NCBI RefSeq assembly: GCF_002858925.1
Contig: NZ_PJRS01000018.1
Span: 124,001 to 188,000 of the forward strand
Length of the DNA stretch: 64,000 nucleotides
Source: Caulobacter zeae
Lineage (GTDB): Bacteria > Pseudomonadota > Alphaproteobacteria > Caulobacterales > Caulobacteraceae
Direction: 5' to 3'
The position numbers and the translations under genes are program-made. Of the stretch, positions 44,155-53,975 are shown piece after piece. The number at the start of each line of letters is the position of its first letter. The first letter of the stretch is position 1. The notes beneath the pieces were generated by a model. The model worked only from the letters and a program-made list of their open reading frames with translations. It was not told where the DNA came from and did no database searches.

Positions 44155-47148
44155 TTAGAAGCGACGGGTCAGGTTCACGAACACCTGGCGACCGATGTAG
44201 TCGTACTGGGTCGCGAAGGCGTAGCTGCCCACGCGGCCGTAGCTGTAGTTGCCCTTGTCGGCCAGGGCCGGCGAGACCTTGGGCGGGTCTTCGTTGAAGA
44301 CGTTGCTGACGCCCACGATGCCTTCCCAGGTGTCGGTCTGATAGCGGACCGACAGGTGGTGGTACCACATGGCCTCGGCGTGGTTCTTGGCCCGATAGGC
44401 CGAACCCTGCGGGGTCGTGTAGTTCGACGGCGGCGAGAGGTCGGTGCCGAACTGGTACTCGTAGTTCGACTGGCGGCCGACGAACTCGGTCGACCAGGTG
44501 AAGGTCAGGTCGTTCCAGCGGTAGCGGGCCTGGGTGTTGCCGACCACGGCCGGCTCGCCGATCAGGCCGTTGAAGTCGTCGGTGTTGCCGGGGAACAGCT
44601 CCTGGGTGTCTTCCAGGGTCCAGCTGAACTGGGTTTCCAGGGTGAACTTGCCCGGGCCGACGTCACGCGAGTAGCGCGTCGTCAGGTCGATGCCGCGGCT
44701 GGTCTGGCTGACGATGTTGCGGAAGCTGCCGTCGATCTCGGTGATGCCGAGATAGGTCGGGGAGGTCGGATCGGTGTCGCGGGTGAACAGGTCGCAGAAC
44801 GGGTTGTTCGGATAGTCGGCTGCCGCATAGCACTGGCCGACGACGGCCGCGCCGTTGCTGGTGACCTGGTCGTTGACCTCGATCTCGTAGTAGTCGATCG
44901 CCACGCTCAGGTCGGCGAATTCCGGCGTCCAGACGAAGCCGGCGCTGAAGGCCTTCGACTTCTCGGGCTTCAGGTTCTGGCCGCCGCCGGTGATGATGAA
45001 GACCGACGGATTGGCGCCGCTGTAGTTGCCGGGGATGCCGGCCGCCTGACAGTTGGCCGCGATCACCGGGTTGACCACCGAGGTGCCGTCGCCCGCCCAG
45101 CGGATGCAGGGGTCGACCGAGGTCTGGCTCAGATAGCCGCCCTGGTTGCCCAGGAAGCGCTCGAACAGCGCCGGGGCGCGGAACGAGGTGCCGTAGCTGG
45201 TGCGCAGCCGGTACTGGTTGGTCAGCTGCCAGTTCAGGCCGGCCTTGTAGGTCGAGTTCGAACCGTAGGAGTCGTAGTCCGAATAGCGGCCCGACAGGTT
45301 CAGGGTCAGGGCTTCGAACGCAGGCAGGCCCTTCAGCAGGGGGGCTTCCAGTTCGCCGTAGGCTTCCACGACGCTGTCGTCGCCCTTGGTGCGGTTGGCG
45401 GTGGCCAGGTTGTAGAAGTTCTGGTTGGCCAGGTTCTCGCCAGGCTTGTCGTCCAGTTCGTCACGACGGTAGGAGACGCCGAACGCGCCGGCCAGCTTGC
45501 CGGCCGGCAGGCTCAGGATGTCGCCCGAGATCTGACCTTCGACGATGGTCTGGGTGTAGTTGGTGACGCCGTTCTCGGTCAGCTTGAGATAGGCGTAGTC
45601 TTCCGGCGTCAGGTTGCCGGTGCGCAGCACCTGGTCGGAGAACAGGTTCACCGGGCGGCAGCCGGCCGGCGAACCGGGCGGGCAGATGCCGTCGAAGGTG
45701 AAGGTGTTGGCCCAGTCGCCGCCGATCGAGGCCAGGAACAGCTCGCTGTTGATGCCCGTCAGCGAGTATTTGCCGCGGTTCTTCGAGTAGCTGACATAGG
45801 CGTCCCAGTCCCAGCCGGTCAGGAAGCCCAGGCCTTCGCCGAACTTGCCGCGCAGGCCCGCCAGGCCGCGGAACACCTGGACGTCCTGCTTGAAGACGTA
45901 GGGCGTCAGGACCAGCGACTGCGGGATGAAGGTGTTGGCGGGGATGCCGCCGCCGCAGTTGAAGGGGTTCACCGAGCAGGGGGCGGTTTCCCAGATGTAG
46001 GGGAACAGCTGCTGCACGTTGGTCTGCGACGACTTGCGCTGGTGGCCCAGGAATTCGCCGTACAGCTCGCCGAAGTTCAGGTCGTACTGGCCTTCGGCGT
46101 AGACGGTGTAGCGCTTCACCGGCGAGATGAAGTCCGAGGCCGCGTCGAGGGCGTTGACCGAGTCGCGGTCGTTCAACGGCGCGAAGCGATAGCCCGGCAG
46201 GTTCGGGTCGGCGGCCGCGGCGGCCCAGTAGGGCTGGTTGGCGGCGTAGGCCGGGCCGTCGGTCGAGATGCGCGCGCGGCTGCCGTAGAAGGCGCCGTTC
46301 GGCAGGGTCACCGGGATGTAGTTGAACAGCGCGCCCGAGGCGCCGAAGCACTTGAACGTGCCGGTGTCGACGTCGATCCAGTCGTTGCGCGCGCCCGTGG
46401 TCGGGTTGAACGTGTACTGCTCCTGGCAGTTCAGGTCCTTGCGGTCGCCGAACTTCAGCGCCTTCTGCTCGTAGTACTGGCCGCTGATCAGGAAGCGGCC
46501 GCGGTCCAGCACTTTGCCGTAGGCGCCGCTGAAGGTGTATTCGTTGCCGCCGTCGCCGCCGCCGCCGAAGCGGCCCGACGCTTCCAGCCGGCCGCCGTCG
46601 AGGTTGGTGCGGGTGATGACGTTGACGACGCCGGCCACGGCGTCCGAGCCGTAGATCGACGAGGCGCCGTCCTTCAGGATCTCGTAACGCTCGACGATGG
46701 CGTCGGGCAGGATGTTCAGGTCGACGGCGGCGACGGCGCCCTGCGTGCCGGCCGGCGGCAGGCGGCGACCGTTCAGCATGACGAGGGTGCGCTGGTCGCC
46801 CAGGCCGCGGATCGAGATGGTGTTCACGCCGCCGCCGCCGTTGACGACGAAGCCGGTGAACTGGTTGTTGATCTGGGTCGAGCCGGCGGCGACCGAGGCG
46901 CTCTGCAGCACTTCGGTGGGGTTGATCATGCCGGCGAGCGACGAGCTTTCGCTCGTGATCACCTGCACCGGCGAGACGCTGTTGTATTCGGTGCGCTTGA
47001 TGCGCGAACCGGTGACGATCAGTTCGTCGACCTCGTTGCCTTCGGCCGGCGGATTGGCGGATTGAGCGAATGCGAAGCTGGGCGCTGCCGTCGCGGCCAT
47101 CAGGCCGACGATCATGCTCGTTCCCAGCAGGAACTTACGTTGCAACAT
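44155..47148 (-). CDS. TonB-dependent receptor, peptide-type cluster
   Basis: A 997-residue outer-membrane receptor. Signal peptide MLQRKFLLGTSMIVGLMAATAAPSFAFA; TonB box VDELIVTGSRIKR; plug with TISIRGLGDQRTLVMLNGRRL and VERYEILKDGASSIYGSDAV; barrel ending FVNLTRRF. The long form with SRIKRTE is the subclass frequent in Caulobacter and Xanthomonas. GGGGAG lies 6 bases before ATG 47148. It is divergent from an S9 peptidase gene with 298 bases between, so the substrate may be a peptide; that is an inference from context. Confidence 0.9.
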   Translation of the reverse strand: MLQRKFLLGTSMIVGLMAATAAPSFAFAQSANPPAEGNEVDELIVTGSRIKRTEYNSVSPVQVITSESSSLAGMINPTEVLQSASVAAGSTQINNQFTGFVVNGGGGVNTISIRGLGDQRTLVMLNGRRLPPAGTQGAVAAVDLNILPDAIVERYEILKDGASSIYGSDAVAGVVNVITRTNLDGGRLEASGRFGGGGDGGNEYTFSGAYGKVLDRGRFLISGQYYEQKALKFGDRKDLNCQEQYTFNPTTGARNDWIDVDTGTFKCFGASGALFNYIPVTLPNGAFYGSRARISTDGPAYAANQPYWAAAAADPNLPGYRFAPLNDRDSVNALDAASDFISPVKRYTVYAEGQYDLNFGELYGEFLGHQRKSSQTNVQQLFPYIWETAPCSVNPFNCGGGIPANTFIPQSLVLTPYVFKQDVQVFRGLAGLRGKFGEGLGFLTGWDWDAYVSYSKNRGKYSLTGINSELFLASIGGDWANTFTFDGICPPGSPAGCRPVNLFSDQVLRTGNLTPEDYAYLKLTENGVTNYTQTIVEGQISGDILSLPAGKLAGAFGVSYRRDELDDKPGENLANQNFYNLATANRTKGDDSVVEAYGELEAPLLKGLPAFEALTLNLSGRYSDYDSYGSNSTYKAGLNWQLTNQYRLRTSYGTSFRAPALFERFLGNQGGYLSQTSVDPCIRWAGDGTSVVNPVIAANCQAAGIPGNYSGANPSVFIITGGGQNLKPEKSKAFSAGFVWTPEFADLSVAIDYYEIEVNDQVTSNGAAVVGQCYAAADYPNNPFCDLFTRDTDPTSPTYLGITEIDGSFRNIVSQTSRGIDLTTRYSRDVGPGKFTLETQFSWTLEDTQELFPGNTDDFNGLIGEPAVVGNTQARYRWNDLTFTWSTEFVGRQSNYEYQFGTDLSPPSNYTTPQGSAYRAKNHAEAMWYHHLSVRYQTDTWEGIVGVSNVFNEDPPKVSPALADKGNYSYGRVGSYAFATQYDYIGRQVFVNLTRRF

Positions 47149-47446
47149 TTCTACTCCCCTCGAGCCCCTGACTCGGAAAACGGCCCGCATCGCTGATGCC
47201 CTCTGCGGCGCCACCTAGAGTAAGGCTCGGCGAAATCGTCCGCGCAACGTCGGTTGCTGAAATGATGCTCATTCTTGCGAAAACCGTTACAGCATGAACA
47301 CACTTCGGACATGTTGGTGCGTCGGCAACGGCGTTCGGGGGTGATCTGCGCCTGTGTCACGCGCTTCGCCGCCGGGCGCTTTACGAAAAGCACCGCGCGT
47401 GTGTTGCTCGCTAGGGGCGAGTCGGAAGCCAGAGTGGGGTGTCTGA

Positions 47447-49465
47447 GTGAAGTCGAAGAGCAGTTTCGCCCTGTCGGCCGCCGCGGCCGTCTTGGGCATG
47501 TGCCTGGTCGCCGGTCAGGCCCAGGCAAGGGCGACCAATCCGGGCGCGCCGTCAGCCCGCGAGCTGACCCGCCTTCCGGGTCTGAGCGACGTGGTGATCT
47601 CGCCGGACGGCAAGCGAATCGCCGCGCTGATCTCGGCCGACGGCGACGAACAGGTGATCGGGGTCTGGGAGACCGAGCACATCGATCGCCCGCCGAACCT
47701 GCTCAGTTCCAAGCACATGGTCTTCAAGGGCGTGGAGTTCATCAAGAACGACCGCCTGGCCGTCGTCGTGCAGCAGCTCTACACGGTGGGCAACTTCAAG
47801 GGGCATCTGGGCAAGCTCTTCATCACCGACCTGAAGGGCGAGAAGTGGATCCCCGCGCTGCCGGAAAGCCGCTCCCGCTCGGAGGCCGAGGACTTCGAGA
47901 AGGCCACCAACAACCCCCAGATCCTCGACACCCTGCCGCATGATCCGCGCAAGATCCTGGTGGTCGACGACAACGGCGACGTCTACCGGGCCGACGTCTA
48001 CAGCGGCACGGCCGAGCGGATCGAGCGCGGCTCTGAGCGCTACGGCGACCTGCAGACCGACGCCAAGGGCGAAATCCGCGCCAAGTCCGAGATCGATTTC
48101 GAGGACGGCAAGGCCTTCTACGCCCAGTGGATCAAGAACCCCGCCACGGGCCAGTTCGAGCAGCACTTCCGCTCGTTCCTCAAGGACCGCAACATCTTCA
48201 CGATCGCCGGCTTCTCGCCGGACCCGAACATCGTCTACGTGCAGGGCGTGCGCAGCGGCGACAAGACGGGCATCTACGAATACGACATCCGCAGCAAGGC
48301 GTTCCTGGAGCCGGCCTTCGAGCACAAGATGTTCGATTCCGCGGGCGTCATCGAGGACAACAACGGCAACCTGCTGGGCTTCCGCTACAACGACGCGGCC
48401 GGCAGCATCTACTGGACCGATCCGCAACTGGCGGGGATGAACAGGGGGCTGCGCAGCGCCCTGTCCATCAAGCTGGCGCCGATGGACTGGATCGATCCCG
48501 GCACCGGCCAGAAGGCCAGGATCAACGTCGCCGACGGCGCCGACGTGGCGTTGCAGGCCTGGTCCCAGAACCGCGACGCCGCCATCGTCATGAAATCGGG
48601 CCCTAAGGACCCGGGCGAGTACTACCTGCTGACAAAGGATGGCAAGCTGAGCCTGCTGGGCAAGGCGCGCCCCTGGATCAAGCCCGAGACGCTGGGCGAT
48701 ACGCGGCTGGTGCAGTACGCCGCCCGCGACGGCCTGATGATCCCGGCCTTCCTGACCACGCCGCCGGCCGCGTTCGGCAAGGGCCCGTTCCCGACCATCA
48801 TCATGCCTCACGGCGGGCCCTGGGCGCGGGATCACCTCGGCTGGGACGTCGCCGGCTGGGTGCAGTATTTCGCCTCGCGCGGCTATGTCGTCCTGCAACC
48901 CCAGTTCCGCGGCTCCGACGGCTGGGGCCGCAAACTCTGGACCGCCGGCGACAATGAGTGGGGCCAGAAGATGCAGGACGACAAGGACGACGGCGCCAAG
49001 TGGCTGATGGACCAGAAGGTCGCCGATCCGAACCGGACGGTGATGTTCGGCTATTCCTACGGCGGCTATTCGGCGCTGGCGGCCACGATCCGTCCCAACG
49101 GCCTCTATCAGTGCGCCGTCTCGGGCGCCGGCGGCAGCCTGGCCGACATGAAGAAGGTCACTGCCGAAAGTCGTCTTGGCCGTGAGTACCAGCGTCCGTT
49201 CGTCGGCGGGCTGGACGCGATCCAGAAGGCCGGCGAGGCCAAGATCCCGGTCTTCCTGTACCACGGCGACCGCGACACCAATGTCGACATCAAGGACTCG
49301 CGCCGCTTCATCGCGGGGCTGAAGGCGGCCAACAAGCCGTACAAGTGGCTGGAGATCAAGGACATGGGCCACGGCTACGTGACCATGACCCCCGCCATGA
49401 TGGAGACCCAGCTGGTCGAGATCGACAAGTTCTTCCAGAACGAGTGCAAGCCCGGCGGTCTCTGA
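47447..49465 (+). CDS. S9 family peptidase (acylaminoacyl/prolyl oligopeptidase type)
   Basis: A 672-residue secreted serine peptidase. The leader ends LVAGQAQA. The N-terminal propeller-like part starts LPGLSDVVISPDGKRIAAL. The alpha/beta-hydrolase domain has catalytic Ser537 in GYSYGGYSAL, Asp in YHGDRDTNVD and His in DMGHGYVTM. It cleaves short peptides in the periplasm. GTG 47447 is the start. It lies divergent from one TonB receptor and upstream of an M20 peptidase on the other strand, consistent with a peptide-foraging cluster. Confidence 0.92.
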   Translation: MKSKSSFALSAAAAVLGMCLVAGQAQARATNPGAPSARELTRLPGLSDVVISPDGKRIAALISADGDEQVIGVWETEHIDRPPNLLSSKHMVFKGVEFIKNDRLAVVVQQLYTVGNFKGHLGKLFITDLKGEKWIPALPESRSRSEAEDFEKATNNPQILDTLPHDPRKILVVDDNGDVYRADVYSGTAERIERGSERYGDLQTDAKGEIRAKSEIDFEDGKAFYAQWIKNPATGQFEQHFRSFLKDRNIFTIAGFSPDPNIVYVQGVRSGDKTGIYEYDIRSKAFLEPAFEHKMFDSAGVIEDNNGNLLGFRYNDAAGSIYWTDPQLAGMNRGLRSALSIKLAPMDWIDPGTGQKARINVADGADVALQAWSQNRDAAIVMKSGPKDPGEYYLLTKDGKLSLLGKARPWIKPETLGDTRLVQYAARDGLMIPAFLTTPPAAFGKGPFPTIIMPHGGPWARDHLGWDVAGWVQYFASRGYVVLQPQFRGSDGWGRKLWTAGDNEWGQKMQDDKDDGAKWLMDQKVADPNRTVMFGYSYGGYSALAATIRPNGLYQCAVSGAGGSLADMKKVTAESRLGREYQRPFVGGLDAIQKAGEAKIPVFLYHGDRDTNVDIKDSRRFIAGLKAANKPYKWLEIKDMGHGYVTMTPAMMETQLVEIDKFFQNECKPGGL

Positions 49466-49486
49466 TCCGGGGCGCATGGAGAAAGG

Positions 49487-49515
49487 GAAAGAGGGCGCCG
49501 ATCGCGCCCTCTTTC
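49487..49515. terminator. Bidirectional terminator
   Basis: GAAAGAGGGCGC (49487-49498) and GCGCCCTCTTTC (49504-49515) form a 12-bp perfect stem with a 5-base loop, followed by TTGTTT. It lies between two convergent peptidase genes. The A-rich left arm gives a partial T run on the minus strand too, so it can serve both. Confidence 0.85.
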
Positions 49516-49529
49516 TTGTTTCCGGGCCT

Positions 49530-50873
49530 CTACTTGGCGCCGGCGACCATCAGGATCTGCGCCATGGTGACGGCGATGCTCTCGACGTCGCGGGCCTTGT
49601 TGACCTCCATGCCTTCCTCCAGCGAGTGGCCGCGGAAGGTCACGAAGCCGGCGCCCAGCGTCACCGCCGGCTTGCCCAGGCTCATGGGGATGTTGGCGTC
49701 TGTCGAGCCGGCCACATAGCCCATGGGCTTGCCCAGCGCGTCGCCGACGGCGGCCAGCTGCTGCACGAACGGCGAGTTGGCCGGGGTCTCGCCCACCGGG
49801 CGGTCGCCGACCATCTTGTTGTCCAGGCTGATCACGCCGCGCTTGGTCGAGCGGGCGGCGTTCTCGGCCTCGACGGCCTTGGGCAGGATGGCCAGGTAGG
49901 CGTCCTCGACGGCCTTCAGCTCGGCCTTGCCAGACGAGCGCATGTCGACGGTCATCGACACCGCGAAGGGGATCGAGTTGACCGAGGTGCCGCCCTCCAG
50001 CAGGCCGATGTTGTAGACCGTGCGCGGGTCGCTGGGGACCTTCAGTTCGCCGAACTGGCGGGCGGCGTCGGCCAGGGCGAAGGCCGGGTTGACCGTGCCG
50101 AAGTCGCCCATGCTGTGGCCGCCCGGGCCCTTGAAGGTGGTCTTGTAGCGCTTGGAGCCGACGCCGCCGTTGACGATCACGGTGGGGCCGCTGGGCTCCA
50201 GCGAGATGAAGGCGTCGATCTTGTCCTTGTACTTGCCCTTGAAGAACAGCTCCTTCATGCCGCGCAGGTCGCCGGGGCCTTCCTCGCCCACGTCGCCGAC
50301 GAACAGGATGTCGCTCTTGGTCTGGATGCCGGCGGCGTTGATGGCGCGCAGGATGGCCAGGATCGAGCCCAGGCCCACGGTGTCGTCGCCGATGCCGGGA
50401 GCGTAGAGCTTGTCGCCGTCGCGGCGCACCTTCACGTCGGTGCTGGCCGGGAACACGGTGTCGAGGTGGGCGGCCACCACCAGCAGGCCGCCGCCGCCCG
50501 TGCCCTTGCGCAGGCCCATGACGTTGCCGGCCGCGTCGGTGTCGAGGTCGGTCAGGCCTTCCTTGGCGAGCATGGCGAGATAGGCCTTGCCCTTCTCGGC
50601 CTCGCCGAAGGGCGGGGCGGGGATCTCGGTCAGGGTGACGATGTCCTCGACCGTCTGCTCGTAGCCGGCGGCCAGGGTCGCCTTGGCCGCCTTGAAGGCC
50701 TTGGACGTCATCAAGGCCTTGGCCTGCTTGGTGTAGGGCGAGGTCGGCTGCGGCGGGCGCACGTTGCCAAAGTCGACCTGCGCGGCGGGTTTGGCGGCCT
50801 CCTGGGCCAGGGCGGGGGCTGCGACGGCGCAGAGGAGGGCGGCCAGGGCCGCCGAAGCGATGCGGGTTTTCAT
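49530..50873 (-). CDS. M20-family metallopeptidase (PepT-like)
   Basis: A 447-residue exported zinc exopeptidase. Leader MKTRIASAALAALLCAVAAPALA. Zinc ligands: His-x-Asp in VAAHLDTVFP, Asp in GIGDDTVGLG, Glu-Glu in GDVGEEGPGD, and the late His in RGHSLEEGMEV. The dimerisation insert carries KGPGGHSMGDFG. It would trim tri- or dipeptides in the periplasm. It is 29 bases after the TonB receptor gene on the same strand, probably one operon. Confidence 0.92.
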   Translation of the reverse strand: MKTRIASAALAALLCAVAAPALAQEAAKPAAQVDFGNVRPPQPTSPYTKQAKALMTSKAFKAAKATLAAGYEQTVEDIVTLTEIPAPPFGEAEKGKAYLAMLAKEGLTDLDTDAAGNVMGLRKGTGGGGLLVVAAHLDTVFPASTDVKVRRDGDKLYAPGIGDDTVGLGSILAILRAINAAGIQTKSDILFVGDVGEEGPGDLRGMKELFFKGKYKDKIDAFISLEPSGPTVIVNGGVGSKRYKTTFKGPGGHSMGDFGTVNPAFALADAARQFGELKVPSDPRTVYNIGLLEGGTSVNSIPFAVSMTVDMRSSGKAELKAVEDAYLAILPKAVEAENAARSTKRGVISLDNKMVGDRPVGETPANSPFVQQLAAVGDALGKPMGYVAGSTDANIPMSLGKPAVTLGAGFVTFRGHSLEEGMEVNKARDVESIAVTMAQILMVAGAK

Positions 50874-50902
50874 GCGATAATCTCTGTACTGAATGAGCGG
50901 GA

Positions 50903-53194
50903 TCAGAAAGTGCGGCGGACCATCACGCCCAGCGTGCGCGGCGTCAGGCTGACCACCTGGTCCAGGGCCCCGGCGGCCGAGGTGATCGAGACCGGGCCCA
51001 TCGAGTTGGTCAGGTTCTGGGCGAAGGCGTAGGCGCCCCAGCCTTCGCCCTCGACGCCGACGCGCGCGCCGACCACCGCGTAGGACGGGACCTTCTCGTA
51101 GTAGACGTAGCTGGGGCGGAACTGCGATGCGGTCTTGCCGGTGTAACTGGCGTCCAGGTGCACGAGGCCGTTGAGGCCCTCGCCGATCGGCCAGGTGTAG
51201 TCGGCGTTCACCGAGCCGCTGAACTTGGGCACGAACGGCAGGCGGTCGCCGGCCAGGCCCGTCGAGCCCGACACGGTCACCGACGAGTTGGTCATGTCCT
51301 CGGTCAGCTTGGCGTCGGAAACGCCGATGGCGCTGCTGAGCGTCAGGCCGGTCATCGGGCGCAGGGTGGTTTCCAGCTCGAAGCCCCGGATGCGGGCCGC
51401 GCCGGCGTTGGTGATGATGAAGAAGTTCGCGCCGACGTTCGCCTGGGCCTGCACCTGGATGTTGTCCCAGTCGATCTGGTAGGCCGACAGGTTCACGGTC
51501 AGGCGACGGTCGAACCAGTCGCTCTTCACGCCCGCCTCGTAGTTCCACAGGCTGTCGGGCGCGAAGGCCACCAGGCCCGTGGTCAGGCCCGGGATGTTGT
51601 TGGCGCCGCCGGGACGGAAGCCCTTCGAGGCCTGGGCGTAGACCATCAGCGACTTGCTGACCTCGTAGTTGACGTTGACGCGCTGCACCCAGCCCTTGGC
51701 GCTGGCGTCGACCTGGCTGAAGGCGGTGACCGGCGAGTTGGAGATGACGTTGCCGATGGTCACCGCGCCCGAGACGGTCTTGTCATAGTCGAAGCGACGG
51801 GCGCCGCCGGTCACCGTCAGGGCGTCGGTGACATGGTACGAAAGCTCGCCGAAGAAGGCGGTCTGCTTGACGTCGTTGTCGATGTAGCGCGCGCCCAGGG
51901 CGTCGAACGGCTGGATGGCCATGCCGGTCGTGGCGTCGGCGCGGGTCTGGATGCTGTCGACATGGTCCTTGCGGGTCTCGTAGTAGACGCCGCCGGTCCA
52001 ATCGAGCTTGTCCTCCAGCAGGCTGCCGCTGGCGCGCAGCTCATGGGTCCAGGTCTCCAGGCTCATCGGCTGCCACGAGACGGCCGGGCCGCGCGAGTCC
52101 GCCCAGGCGGTGTATTGCGACAACTGGGCGCTGGAGCAGGTTGTGCCCGACAGGCCGAAATAGCGGCCGCAGGCGGCGCTGCTGGCGCGGTTGTTGGCGA
52201 TGTTGTTGGTCCAGTCGCTGTTCCGCAGCATCTTCCACTTGTAGTAGGACGACGTCGCCGTCAGCGTCGCGAAGTCCAGGTTCCACTCGGCGGTGACGTT
52301 GTAGAGCGCCAGCTTGGAGTTGCTCTGGGCGATCGTCTTGCGGTCGGACTTGTAGCGGCCGGCGGCGGCCGACCAGCTGGCCTGGCCGTCGACTTCCTCG
52401 TTCTGCAGGGCCGCCGTGGTGCGGATCGTCAGGTTCTCGGTGGGGGTGTAGGTCAGCATCAGGCGGCCGCCGCTGGCGGTCGAGCCGTTGATGTCCTGCT
52501 TGTTCAGCGGAACGCTGTCGACATAGCCGCCGCGCTGTTCGCGATACAGCACCAGGCGCGCGCCCAGCTTGTCCTCGACCAGAGGCACGTTGACCATGCC
52601 CTTGCCGTAGTAGCCGCCTTCGCCGTTCTTGGTGGTGGTCGCCTGCGCCTCGATCGCGCCGGCGTATTCGTTGGTGTCGGCCTTGTTGAAGATCACCCGC
52701 AGGGTGCCGCCCATCGAGCCGGAGCCGTACAGCGTGCCTTGCGGGCCGCGCAGCACCTCGACGCGCTCGACGTCGAACAGGTTGATGTCCGGCGTGGTCG
52801 AGCCGGCGTCTTGGGTGGTGCCGGTCGGGCCGGTCAGCGGGGTTTCGTCGTAATAGAGGCCCGTGGTGGCCTCGCCGGCGCTGCGCACGCCGCGCAGGGT
52901 GATGCGGCGGTTCGACGGGGTGCCGCCGTCCAGCGACAGGTTCGGCACCTGGCGGAAATAGTCGTTGATGCCCGTGGCGCCGATCCGGCTGAGCTGGGCC
53001 TCGCCGACCGCCGAGATGCTGAGCGGGGTGTCCTGCAGGCTGGTCGAGCGCTTAAGCGCGGTGACGATGATCTCGTCGACGGCGGCGTCCGGGGCCTCCT
53101 GGGCGTGGGCGCTGGCGGCGGCCAGGGCGGCGAGGGCGCTGGTGGCCAGGGCCGCGCGGCGGAAGGTGCGGAAGGCAGTGCGGTTCAAGTTCAT
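50903..53194 (-). CDS. TonB-dependent receptor
   Basis: A 763-residue outer-membrane receptor. Signal peptide ends AAASAHA; TonB box VDEIIVTALKR; plug with RITLRGVRSAGEATTGLYYDETP (read as RITLRGVRSAGEA) and VERVEVLRGPQGTLYGSGSMGGTLR; barrel to the terminal VMVRRTF. It resembles receptors of the IPR/Fpv-like subclass with ALKRSTSLQDTPLSISA. It heads an operon with the M20 peptidase, so peptides or peptide-like compounds are a plausible substrate. Confidence 0.9.
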   Translation of the reverse strand: MNLNRTAFRTFRRAALATSALAALAAASAHAQEAPDAAVDEIIVTALKRSTSLQDTPLSISAVGEAQLSRIGATGINDYFRQVPNLSLDGGTPSNRRITLRGVRSAGEATTGLYYDETPLTGPTGTTQDAGSTTPDINLFDVERVEVLRGPQGTLYGSGSMGGTLRVIFNKADTNEYAGAIEAQATTTKNGEGGYYGKGMVNVPLVEDKLGARLVLYREQRGGYVDSVPLNKQDINGSTASGGRLMLTYTPTENLTIRTTAALQNEEVDGQASWSAAAGRYKSDRKTIAQSNSKLALYNVTAEWNLDFATLTATSSYYKWKMLRNSDWTNNIANNRASSAACGRYFGLSGTTCSSAQLSQYTAWADSRGPAVSWQPMSLETWTHELRASGSLLEDKLDWTGGVYYETRKDHVDSIQTRADATTGMAIQPFDALGARYIDNDVKQTAFFGELSYHVTDALTVTGGARRFDYDKTVSGAVTIGNVISNSPVTAFSQVDASAKGWVQRVNVNYEVSKSLMVYAQASKGFRPGGANNIPGLTTGLVAFAPDSLWNYEAGVKSDWFDRRLTVNLSAYQIDWDNIQVQAQANVGANFFIITNAGAARIRGFELETTLRPMTGLTLSSAIGVSDAKLTEDMTNSSVTVSGSTGLAGDRLPFVPKFSGSVNADYTWPIGEGLNGLVHLDASYTGKTASQFRPSYVYYEKVPSYAVVGARVGVEGEGWGAYAFAQNLTNSMGPVSITSAAGALDQVVSLTPRTLGVMVRRTF

Positions 53195-53435
53195 CCCCTT
53201 CGTTGAGGACCGGCCAGAAGCTCGGTTCCGGGCCGCAAGACGGGCGAGGGGAGATCGCCCTTACGACTTTTTTCGCCTCCGGCCCGCCTTGTGCGCGCCT
53301 GGTCAAGCTGCGCGCAAATTGGGCGCATGCTGATCAAATGAGCGGCGATGCAGCCAAAACGCCGGTCTCGGCGCCGGTTCCGCCATCGTCTGGCGGCCAA
53401 GTTCGAATAGCCCGGCCCCAGAGCGGGAGAGCGAG

Positions 53436-53975
53436 GTGTCCGGACAGTCCGCGTTCAGTCAGGCGGCGATGGCCGAGCTTCGGCCGGGCGGTATCGACGA
53501 GGTCGTGCGCCGGCATGAGGGCATGCTGCGTCGCTTCATCGCCCTGCGCATAGGCGGCGGGGCCGATGTCGACGACCTGGTGCACGAGGTCTTCCTGCGC
53601 TTCGCCCGCCGCCCGCCCGACGAGGGCGTCGAGCGGCTGGATTCCTACCTCTTCCAGACCGCTGCCAACCTGATCCGCGACCGCGCCCGCCGCCAGCAGG
53701 TGCGCCGCCTGGCCGCGCCCGAGATCGAGGACGACGCCGCCGCCCAGGTTCCGGCGACGCCCGAACAGACCCTGATCGATCGGGAAACCCTGACTCAGGT
53801 TCGCCAGGCCCTGGCCGACCTGCCCGAACGGACCCGTCACGTGTTCCTGCTTTACCGGATCGACGGCCTGAGGCATCAGGCCATCGCCGACGCCCTGGGG
53901 GTGTCGATCAGCACCGTGGAGAAGGACGTGCGCAGGGCCATGGCCCATCTGACCCGACGGGTTCGCCGTCCATGA
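53436..53975 (+). CDS. ECF sigma factor, FecI type
   Basis: A 179-residue extracytoplasmic-function sigma factor. Region 2 includes FIALRIGGGADVDDLVHEVFLRFA and LDSYLFQTAANLIRDRARR; region 4 includes LADLPERTRHVFLLYRIDGL and ALGVSISTVEKDVRRAMAHL. It should direct RNA polymerase to the receptor gene two places downstream when released by FecR. GTG 53436 is preferred with GCGAGG upstream. The stop overlaps the fecR-like ATG as ATGA. Confidence 0.92.
   Translation: MSGQSAFSQAAMAELRPGGIDEVVRRHEGMLRRFIALRIGGGADVDDLVHEVFLRFARRPPDEGVERLDSYLFQTAANLIRDRARRQQVRRLAAPEIEDDAAAQVPATPEQTLIDRETLTQVRQALADLPERTRHVFLLYRIDGLRHQAIADALGVSISTVEKDVRRAMAHLTRRVRRP

Noticed and set aside
44356..47196. A 946-codon plus-strand frame opposite the first TonB receptor
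   Set aside because: Shadow of a high-GC receptor gene; no motifs, and the receptor has a signal peptide, TonB box, plug and C-terminal Phe.
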